NCBI GenBank assembly: GCA_024275415.1
Contig: JAJRZD010000112.1
Span: forward strand, 1-39,013
Reading direction: 5' to 3'
DNA: 39,013 bases
Source: an archaeon
Lineage (GTDB): Archaea; Asgardarchaeota; Thorarchaeia; Thorarchaeales; Thorarchaeaceae
Shown here: positions 15,680-23,156 of the stretch, piece by piece
How the letters are laid out: the number at the start of each line of letters is the position of its first letter
How positions within the stretch are numbered: the first letter of the stretch is position 1
Made by a program: the position numbers and the translations under genes
Notes under the pieces: generated by a model
Databases searched by the model: none
The model's input: only the letters and a program-made list of their open reading frames with translations
What the model was told of the DNA's origin: nothing

Positions 15680-17860
15680 ATGCTGAAGGAGTTCACCTAT
15701 GACGTACCAAAGATAGAGCGCGGCTATGCCAATCAGACGCTCTACGTGAATTTGAGCACCAACGAGATCAAGGTCAAGCCTGTTGATGAGAAGATGAAAG
15801 AAACCTTCACTGGAGGAAAAGGCTTCGACCTGTGGCTTATGTGGAACGGGCTACCTAAAGACAAGGTTGTCAAATGGGATGATCCCGAGAATGAGATCTG
15901 TATCGCCTCAGGACCATTGGGAGGCGTGACCCAGTACCCGGGAGCTGGAAAATCAATCGTGACGACAATCTCGCCTATGACTGGTATCCCGATTGACTCT
16001 AATGTGGGAGGGTATTTTGGGCCCCACCTGAAGTTCAGTGGATTTGATGCCATGGAAATCCAGGGAAAGGCAAATTCTGATATCTATATCTTCATTGATG
16101 GAGATCACGGCAAGGTTCAGATATATGATGCCTCTGACCTTCCTGACACGGCCTACGAGATCACGCGGGTTCTTAGCGAAAGGCATACTGAAAAGGACGG
16201 TAAGGATCTGTCGGTGGTGTCAGCGGGACCTGGTGCTGAACATGCATGGATGGGGTGCCTGAACTTTAGCTGGTGGGATATGAGACGGAATATGCCTAGA
16301 TACAAGCAAGCAGGCCGTGGAGGAGTTGGTACTGTATTCCGTAACAAAAGAATCAAGGCTTTAGTCTGCAAGATTCAGAAAATCACACTAGATATGAACA
16401 ATCCTGCGGATCCGGATGGAGTAAAGAAGGTCGGTCGTGAGCATTCCAGCGAGATCCTCGAACTCGATTCAAAGCAGAACAGGATGCGTGTTGTTGGAAC
16501 TGGACACCTGCCCAGCATCATGGACGAGTTCGACCTACTGCCAACACGCAACTTTAGGACTGGAAGTGATCCTGAAGCGAAGAACCTGTTTGGCGATGTC
16601 TGGGAAAAGATATTCACGAATCCCGGAAAGGGCTGGGATGGATGTTGGAGACCCTGTGCCATCAATTGTTCACACTGCATTGAGGGCTTTGTCCCTAAAA
16701 CAGGGCCATTCAAAGGCAAGACTGTTCTGGTCGATGGGCCCGAGTACGAAACCATCGCTGGGTGTGGTTCTAATATTGGTGTGTTCGACCCTCACTATGT
16801 TGCAGAGATGAACTTTTACTGTGACGCCTATGGGATCGACACGATATCTTTTGGCACAACAATGGCATTCGTGATGGAACTCTTTGAAGAGGGATATATC
16901 GACGAGAAGGCTACTGGGGGACACAAGCTCACATGGGGCGCAGGAGAAGAGGCGTTAGCTGTCCTTCACGAGATTGCTGAGGGTAAGGGCTTTGGCGGTG
17001 AGCACTTTGGCAAGGGGACGCACTATCTCAAAGGCTACTTCAGAAAATTCGGTGTCGATGAACAGATCATGCAGGACATAGGGATGGAACATAAGGGTCT
17101 TGAATACTCCGAATACATGACCAAGGAAAGCCTTGCTCAACAGGGGGGTTACGGACTCGCCTTAAAAGGTCCACAGCATGATGAGGCATGGTTGATATTC
17201 CTTGACATGGTTCACAACTATATGCCAACTTTTGACCAGAAAGCAGAGGCACTTCACTGGTTCCCAATGTGGCGAACATGGTTCGGGTTGAACGGACTGT
17301 GTAAGCTACCGTGGAATGATGTCGTTCCTGCTGACAATGCTCAGACTGATGAGCCTGCAAAGGTTCCCAAGCATATTGAGTTCTATGCACGGTTCTTCGA
17401 AGCGATGACAGGACGTCCAACTAAGGGTGATGACCTCGTAGGCATGTCTGAGAAAGTCTACAACTTCCAGAGGATATTCAACATTCGCCAAGGCAAAGGG
17501 CTGCGAATAAATGACTCTTTCATCCCATACAGGAGCGCTGGACCTGTCACTGATTGGGAATATAAGTCACGACAGGAACGTTATGATACCCAACTCAAGG
17601 AGTCAGGAATCGATATTGATGGTATGACAACCACTGAGAAGAAAGACAAGCTACGAGAAATCCGGGAGGAACGTTACAGGCTCCTTACTGATGCGGCATA
17701 CAAACGGCGAGGCTGGACACGGAATGGCGTGCCCACATTGGACAAGGTAAAGGCACTTGGACTTGACTGGATCCCCGGACTTGTTGATATCGTGAAGAAG
17801 CATACAGAGTCACAGCCACCCAATGAAACACTTCCTGCTAGTGATGAGGCTTGGATGTGA
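15680..17860 (+). CDS. Aldehyde:ferredoxin oxidoreductase family tungstoenzyme
   Basis: A ~726-aa member of the AOR family, which oxidises aldehydes to acids with ferredoxin using a tungstopterin and one [4Fe-4S] cluster. The N-terminal domain shows GGKGFDLWLMWNG, SGPLGGVTQYPGAGKS and the pterin-binding segment RYKQAGRGGVGTVFRNKRIKA. Cluster ligands lie in CWRPCAINCSHC, where the spacing is Cx3Cx3CxxC rather than the common CxxCx3C. A late Cys occurs in LNGLCKLPW. Several starts are in frame (TTG 15638, ATG 15665/15668); I prefer the ATG at 15680 because GGTGA precedes it. Substrate is unknown: a general aldehyde or glyceraldehyde-3-phosphate are both possible. No MoaD-like partner gene follows. 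Confidence 0.88.
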   Translation: MLKEFTYDVPKIERGYANQTLYVNLSTNEIKVKPVDEKMKETFTGGKGFDLWLMWNGLPKDKVVKWDDPENEICIASGPLGGVTQYPGAGKSIVTTISPMTGIPIDSNVGGYFGPHLKFSGFDAMEIQGKANSDIYIFIDGDHGKVQIYDASDLPDTAYEITRVLSERHTEKDGKDLSVVSAGPGAEHAWMGCLNFSWWDMRRNMPRYKQAGRGGVGTVFRNKRIKALVCKIQKITLDMNNPADPDGVKKVGREHSSEILELDSKQNRMRVVGTGHLPSIMDEFDLLPTRNFRTGSDPEAKNLFGDVWEKIFTNPGKGWDGCWRPCAINCSHCIEGFVPKTGPFKGKTVLVDGPEYETIAGCGSNIGVFDPHYVAEMNFYCDAYGIDTISFGTTMAFVMELFEEGYIDEKATGGHKLTWGAGEEALAVLHEIAEGKGFGGEHFGKGTHYLKGYFRKFGVDEQIMQDIGMEHKGLEYSEYMTKESLAQQGGYGLALKGPQHDEAWLIFLDMVHNYMPTFDQKAEALHWFPMWRTWFGLNGLCKLPWNDVVPADNAQTDEPAKVPKHIEFYARFFEAMTGRPTKGDDLVGMSEKVYNFQRIFNIRQGKGLRINDSFIPYRSAGPVTDWEYKSRQERYDTQLKESGIDIDGMTTTEKKDKLREIREERYRLLTDAAYKRRGWTRNGVPTLDKVKALGLDWIPGLVDIVKKHTESQPPNETLPASDEAWM

Positions 17861-17869
17861 GCTGAGAAC

Positions 17870-17905
17870 GGAGGTGATGGTATTCTATCCCCTCCTGTTT
17901 CTTTA
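17870..17905 (+). terminator. Possible terminator after the AOR-family gene
   Basis: GGAGG (17870-17874) can pair with CCTCC (17891-17895), followed by a T-rich stretch. It lies 10 nt after the stop of the oxidoreductase gene. The loop is long (16 nt), so the call is weak. Confidence 0.3.
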
Positions 17906-18036
17906 TTGCAGGCTAGAATGCAATGGACACTCTAGTGATATCATCTCAACTATCGGATTAGGAATGATTCGAGGTTTCATATCCTTCCTCAACGCAATCC
18001 CCGCAGTATATGAAGTAGTGGGCTTGACCTTCTTAT

Positions 18037-18399
18037 TCAATCTTCAACATACTTGTTTATGATGCTAATGAATTCGTCATAGCTGAATGGTTTCAAGAGA
18101 AAGTGCACTGAGCCTGCTTGTAGCGCTTCCTCTTGGACGGTTTCGTCCGCGCTGATGAAGAGCACTTTTGTGTCGTGCTTTATCTCAAGAATCTTCTTGG
18201 TAGCATTTACACCATCAATGACTGTCATCCTGTGATCCATGATGACCAAGTCAATCTCGTCCAAATGCTTCAAAAATAGCTCAACCGCTTCTAGTCCATT
18301 TATCGCCTGCGCGATTACCTTATGGTCTGTCATCTCCACGACATATTTCAGAAGGTTGTTCAGGTCTTTGTCATCATCAACAAGCAGGATCCGTGCCAT
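18037..18399 (-). CDS. Single-domain response regulator
   Basis: A 120-aa CheY-like receiver with no output domain. The acidic triad is VDDD (7-10), the phosphoacceptor is D55 in VIMDHRM, the switch Ser is in FISADE, and the Lys is K103 in LLKPF. The conserved Pro after the DxRM motif is replaced by Thr. It stands alone between the AOR-family gene and a GbsR-like regulator. With three large PAS kinases nearby, any of them could be the donor. A TTTATA stretch lies shortly upstream of the ATG. Confidence 0.92.
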   Translation of the reverse strand: MARILLVDDDKDLNNLLKYVVEMTDHKVIAQAINGLEAVELFLKHLDEIDLVIMDHRMTVIDGVNATKKILEIKHDTKVLFISADETVQEEALQAGSVHFLLKPFSYDEFISIINKYVED

Positions 18400-18599
18400 T
18401 CTCTATAAACCTAAGCCATTCATTTAATGAACATTGTGGTTGTTACAGAGTTGGAAGGAGTCCAATCAGATGTCATACGACTGATAGTGTTAGAGATTCA
18501 GGTGTTAAAATTTCAGGCACATATCTATTTTTGTTTGTTTCAAACGGGAACTTCCTGCTGATTTTTCGCAGAGTCAGTTATTGTCTAAAACTCCAAGAG

Positions 18600-19070
18600 T
18601 CACAGAGTCAATCGCGCATGGCTATCTTGAGCGCTTTTCTTTAGCTCCTTTAACATCTTTACAATAAAAGGTGCGTCATCGCTATACAACTCAATAAGGG
18701 AGTCTATGTTAACCACGATTTCTTTCAGCTGATCCACCATCTTCTTGACCCCTATGGAGATGAGCGAGCTGGCTTCTTCATCAATTGAATATAGAATCCT
18801 TCTTCTGCCTCGACCAGTCTGTTTGTAATCCGCAGCACCATAGACTAGTCCTAGAGCCTCAAGCTGCGAAATGATGAGTCCTACATTACTTCGGGAGTAG
18901 TTTGTAAATTCGCAGATGTCGTCCACACTTAATCGTTCATTGGATTCATACTTGGCCACATAAAGGGAGGCAAGTACAGGTCCTGTATTCCTCGGCAGTC
19001 CCAACCAGTCTGATTGCTTTTCAAAGAACCTGACTAAGTCAGGATAATCATCTGTTGTTGATTGTTTCAT
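18600..19070 (-). CDS. GbsR/MarR-family winged-helix transcriptional regulator
   Basis: A 156-aa DNA-binding protein. Residues ~20-100 form a MarR/GbsR-like winged helix: GLPRNTGPVLASLYVAKYES, the recognition helix region DDICEFTNYSRSNVGLIISQ, and a basic wing with GRGRRRILYSI. The C-terminal ~50 residues form a helix suited to dimerisation. GbsR-type proteins often sense small molecules or membrane state in archaea and bacilli, but no ligand can be inferred here. It is read toward 18600 and follows an AT-rich promoter (TTTATATG about 45 nt upstream of the ATG). It lies directly downstream of a giant PAS kinase gene. Confidence 0.85.
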   Translation of the reverse strand: MKQSTTDDYPDLVRFFEKQSDWLGLPRNTGPVLASLYVAKYESNERLSVDDICEFTNYSRSNVGLIISQLEALGLVYGAADYKQTGRGRRRILYSIDEEASSLISIGVKKMVDQLKEIVVNIDSLIELYSDDAPFIVKMLKELKKSAQDSHARLTL

Positions 19071-19140
19071 AAGAGAGTCCTCTCAATTTCCTTTTTTGAT
19101 TATTATCATATAAAACTGTCGTATTTGTGTTATTTATAAT

Positions 19141-22100
19141 CTAATTGGCAAGCACATCCTCATCTGGAATTATAATCTCGAACGTGGTTTGCTTGTCTTT
19201 GCCAAGTTGGATGGACCAGCCGTGAGATTCGATGATTTTTCGGACAATTTGTAATCCGAATCCCCGACGTGGATCTATTGTTGATATTCTTCTTGTGAAT
19301 ATATCATCACGGATATCATCAGGTATCTCTCGTCCATCATTGGCTATTGACAATATATACGAGGAGTCCTGCTTTTCACATCGGAAAAATATCTTCTGCG
19401 GTTTGCCATGCTGGAGTGCATTCTCCACAATATTTGTCAATGCTTGGGAAAGTTTACTTCTATCGCCAGTGATACGCAACTTGCAAGTGTTCTCAAAAGA
19501 AGTGCCTTCCGGGATTAGTGTTGATGCCATATTGTCTATCAGCAAATGCAAATCAATGTCTTGTTGCTTATCAACAGTAAGACCCGCGTCAGCTAGCATA
19601 ACAGAATGCTTGACCATCTCACTCATTTCGACAAGAATATTGTTCATCTTGTCGATTTGCTCTTTATTCTCAGATGATTCAATGAGTTTGGTCATCATCC
19701 TCAATTTCAGAACGAAGTTATTGATATCATGACCCATTGTATGAGCGAACTGACTCAGTTCTTCTCGTTGGTGCATCAACTCTCTTGTTGCCATAACCTG
19801 CTCAGTGATATCTCGCGAAACAGATACGAAGCCCTTGCCGTTCTCATGCAAAGATATCTTTGATGAAAACCAATGTTCACGACCTCGGATAACTACCGAA
19901 TACTCGACAAATTGGGGTTTCCCAGTCACTCTAACTCTCTCGAACGCCACATTGAATCTCTTCCCAACTTCCGGCCCTAGCACATCTGAAGGAGTTTTTC
20001 CTATGAATTCATCAGGAAACCTTGGTAAATCTACCTTGTCTGCATTGATAAGTTCGACATATCGATTGTTTTCATCAAATACGAATACGAGATCCGACAT
20101 TGAGTTCAGTATCATTTTATAACGCTCTTTTGATTCCTGTAATTTCCTCAATACCTCTTTCCTTTCAGTGATGTCAACAACACTAGCATTGATATGTTTC
20201 TGTCCTTCATATTCTAACAATGTTGTCGTAATCTCAACGTCAATGATACTACCATCATGTTTTTTCAATCTCGATTCGAATGTTAATGACTTCGCATTGT
20301 CGAGCTCCTTCTTTAACTTGGCCCATCGCTTATGATCGTATAAGATATCAATATCGTGGACGGTCATCTTCATTAGGTCATCTATCGAATATCCCAGCAT
20401 ATCCGCTGCGGCTTTGTTCACATACATGAAGCTAGCATTTGGACGCACCCAGTAAATAGGGATAGGCGATGTGTCCACGCTAAACTGTGTTAGCCTTAGC
20501 CTGTGTTCATGCCTCTTGATGTCAGACATGTCCTTGTTTACAATGACATATCCTATTGGCTTGCCATTATCATCCTTTATTTGGGATACAGAACCGGCAA
20601 TGTGTATCGTCCGTCCATCCTTTGTCTTCTGGATAGCCTCTCCCCGCCAGCCACCATTTTTCTTAATCTCTGACTTGACATCACTATCGGTCGTACCAGT
20701 TGGATATCGTAATGGACGAAGAACATCACCGGCAACTTTCCCAATGACCTCTTTAGATTTCCAGCCATACATGTTTTCAGCTGCTCTGTTCCATGTTTTG
20801 ATTATGAAATTCTCATCAGTAGAGATGACCGCGTCGCTTGCATTCTCCAGTAATGCTGCCTGCTCAAGGAGTTTCTGCTCTTGTTGCTTTTCAAACGTGA
20901 TATCTTGTAGATGGATTAGATTGCCAAAAGTGAGTCCTGTTGTAGGGTCTTTTAGCGGTGTGACTCTTGCATCCACAAACATCTTTCCGGTTTTTGAGGT
21001 CTGATATAATCCCTCTTTGTGAATGATGTCAAAATCAAAGATGTTGGTGAATCTTGATGGCTTCCCCTCTGTCAATGCTTCTTTTACATTGTCAGGCGTA
21101 TTTGGGTCTTTATGTAGATCGAACCCTATAAGTTCCTCTTTCTGACTAACCCCAAACATTTTCAGACCAGCAGGATTGATGTCAATGATTTTTCCCTTCT
21201 CGTCAACCAGTTCTATAGCGATAGGAGACTCCATGAACATCCTTGCGAATTTCTCCTTGGACTCGTGGAGATCCATCTCATACTTCTTCCTCTCAGTCGT
21301 ATTAATGAGGATGACCTGATATAGCGTGGAGCCGCCAATCTGAATTCGGGATATGGTGCATTGAACCCAAAGTTCTCTTTGCTTAGGATCAATAATCACG
21401 AACTCTATATTCGATTCCGCATCAGACCCCGTCAAGAACCGGTCTAGAAACGCTCTGACACGTTTTGAGTCCTTTGGATGGATATAATCCAGAAGCTGAC
21501 GGGTTGCGAGCTTGGTGCATTCCTCCAGGGGTTTCTCAAGAACTCTGCACACAAGAGGGTTCGCGTATGATATCCTGAGAGGGTTGCCTTCCAGCAGGAT
21601 GATTCCCATTGATGCCTGATCCACTAACGCCCGATACTTTTCTTCACTCTTGCTCAATTCTTCTTGAACTTGCCGTTGCTCACTTATGTCCTGTATCATT
21701 CCATATAGAATCTCAGGATCACCATCCGGAGAATATTGGATTGATATGTTCACATTTGTCCATATGATCTCGCCATTTTTCGAAAAAAACCTGTGTGGGG
21801 CATTAAAGACAGAGCCACCTGCGGCGATTACACTCATATATTTTTCATAGCTTGCTTTGAAATCTTCGCGATGGACAAGATCCTTCGGCATCATGGCCAG
21901 TATCTCTGTCCGTGAATAGCCCAGCATTGAGCAAAGAGCAGGGTTGGCATCTAGTATCAAACCATCGGGGCGATAGACCAAGATCCCTAAACCACTGTTC
22001 TCGAAAATCGTTCTGAATCGTTCCTCACTTTCCATGAGTGCATATCGATCTCGCTTCGATTCTGTGATATCCTCGACCATGTAAATGGTGAAGACAGGCT

Positions 22101-22824
22101 CTCCTTTTGAGTTCAGGACGGCCGATACACTGACTCGTCCCCAGATACGTTCATTATCCTTTTTCATAAGCTGCTTTTCCAGCTGGTAACTATCTCTTAT
22201 CCCCTGAACCATCTCTCTTGTTAACCTGCTCTCAAGTTCCTTCTCATCCCCTGTTGAGAACTCCAATATGTTCATGCCAGAGAGCTCTTCAAGCTCGAAA
22301 CCAAGCATTTGCGCTAATGCAAAGTTTGCCTCAAGGATATAGCCATCAATTGTCACTCGGGCAATCCCAACTGATGCCCACTCAAAGATTGCTCTGAAAC
22401 GAGATTCGCTTTCTTGTAACGCCTCCTCAATCTCCTTTTTTTCTACGGCATTCTTGATGTGATGGGCTAGCTCTTCGAATAGGTTCTCAAAATCCTCTAC
22501 ATCCTTCTTCAAGTAGAAGCTTGCTCCAAGATTCAAAGCACGAATTGCCACTTCCTCACGACTGCGTCCAGTAAACATTATGAATGGGATATCGCTGCCT
22601 GCACCGCGCAACCATTCCAAGAGCTCAAGGCCGTTCATTTCCCCTTCTCCTAAATGAAAGTCACAGACAATGGCATCAAAGCCTTCTGACTCGATCCGTC
22701 TAAGAGCGTCCTGTGCAGACACGGATAAGAAGGTCTTGAACTCCGGATGCTCCCGTGTCAAGAACCTCTCAATCAGTACGAGAAGATCCCTGTCGTCATC
22801 GACTATGAGTATCTGTATTGTCAT
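19141..22824 (-). CDS. Hybrid histidine kinase: receiver, seven PAS, kinase core
   Basis: A 1227-aa cytosolic sensor without membrane segments. An N-terminal receiver (1-120) has phosphoacceptor D55 in IVCDFHLG and Lys at 106/107. Seven PAS domains follow at about 143-254, 268-380, 394-512, 526-646, 656-770, 776-888 and 900-1008. Most end in the usual DIT/DIS-E motif. The dimerisation helix carries the probable phospho-His H1032 in MGHDINNF. The ATPase domain has N-box NIVENALQHG, G1 ANDGREIP (D1163) and G2 RRGFGLQIV. The array suggests integration of several internal signals such as redox state or ligands. PAS 4-5 closely resemble PAS 4-5 of the 991-aa kinase at 23157. The ATG follows AGAGGTGG. 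Confidence 0.9.
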   Translation of the reverse strand: MTIQILIVDDDRDLLVLIERFLTREHPEFKTFLSVSAQDALRRIESEGFDAIVCDFHLGEGEMNGLELLEWLRGAGSDIPFIMFTGRSREEVAIRALNLGASFYLKKDVEDFENLFEELAHHIKNAVEKKEIEEALQESESRFRAIFEWASVGIARVTIDGYILEANFALAQMLGFELEELSGMNILEFSTGDEKELESRLTREMVQGIRDSYQLEKQLMKKDNERIWGRVSVSAVLNSKGEPVFTIYMVEDITESKRDRYALMESEERFRTIFENSGLGILVYRPDGLILDANPALCSMLGYSRTEILAMMPKDLVHREDFKASYEKYMSVIAAGGSVFNAPHRFFSKNGEIIWTNVNISIQYSPDGDPEILYGMIQDISEQRQVQEELSKSEEKYRALVDQASMGIILLEGNPLRISYANPLVCRVLEKPLEECTKLATRQLLDYIHPKDSKRVRAFLDRFLTGSDAESNIEFVIIDPKQRELWVQCTISRIQIGGSTLYQVILINTTERKKYEMDLHESKEKFARMFMESPIAIELVDEKGKIIDINPAGLKMFGVSQKEELIGFDLHKDPNTPDNVKEALTEGKPSRFTNIFDFDIIHKEGLYQTSKTGKMFVDARVTPLKDPTTGLTFGNLIHLQDITFEKQQEQKLLEQAALLENASDAVISTDENFIIKTWNRAAENMYGWKSKEVIGKVAGDVLRPLRYPTGTTDSDVKSEIKKNGGWRGEAIQKTKDGRTIHIAGSVSQIKDDNGKPIGYVIVNKDMSDIKRHEHRLRLTQFSVDTSPIPIYWVRPNASFMYVNKAAADMLGYSIDDLMKMTVHDIDILYDHKRWAKLKKELDNAKSLTFESRLKKHDGSIIDVEITTTLLEYEGQKHINASVVDITERKEVLRKLQESKERYKMILNSMSDLVFVFDENNRYVELINADKVDLPRFPDEFIGKTPSDVLGPEVGKRFNVAFERVRVTGKPQFVEYSVVIRGREHWFSSKISLHENGKGFVSVSRDITEQVMATRELMHQREELSQFAHTMGHDINNFVLKLRMMTKLIESSENKEQIDKMNNILVEMSEMVKHSVMLADAGLTVDKQQDIDLHLLIDNMASTLIPEGTSFENTCKLRITGDRSKLSQALTNIVENALQHGKPQKIFFRCEKQDSSYILSIANDGREIPDDIRDDIFTRRISTIDPRRGFGLQIVRKIIESHGWSIQLGKDKQTTFEIIIPDEDVLAN

Positions 22825-23156
22825 GCAACCACCTCTTACCGGAAGTTGAATCAGCTGAGGTTGAGGAAACGTATCAAGTACTGCTGATGGCGTAGTACCC
22901 TAATCTCACTTTCACATCGCCCTCCCTTTAATAAAATAATTCCGTCTAGGATATTTGAGAAAATATTATACCGGAAATTAGGAACCGTTTTCGCTTAATA
23001 TGAACAAAAAACAAGTCCATCAACAAAGGTTTTTTATTTTCTTTATGTAATGATTTATTACATATAATATTGTAAAAAATGGTGATAATAAGACTTGTAA
23101 TGAGGCTTACTTGTGCATCGCAATGACATTATGAACAATGATCAGCCATCGCGAGT
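22825..23156. other. Divergent intergenic region between two giant kinases
   Basis: A 332-bp AT-rich gap between kinase genes pointing away from each other, so it should hold both promoters. Visible items are a 21-bp interrupted palindrome (23044-23064), TATA-like stretches, and the direct repeat TACCGGAA(G/A)TT at 22837 and 22969. No coding frame or structural RNA is evident. Confidence 0.6.
23044..23064. promoter_or_regulatory. Interrupted palindrome, operator or promoter element
   Basis: TATGTAAT and ATTACATA form perfect 8-bp arms around a 5-nt centre, about 95 bp before the 991-aa kinase start. The right arm sits inside TTTATTACA, which recurs before the 549-codon kinase gene at 26741. 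It may be a regulator site overlapping the core promoter. Confidence 0.45.

Noticed and set aside
17823..18062. Plus-strand 79-aa frame after the AOR-family gene
   Set aside because: It starts inside the AOR-family gene, overlaps the receiver gene on the other strand and has no recognisable domain. A possible inner start has its Shine-Dalgarno too close to the ATG.
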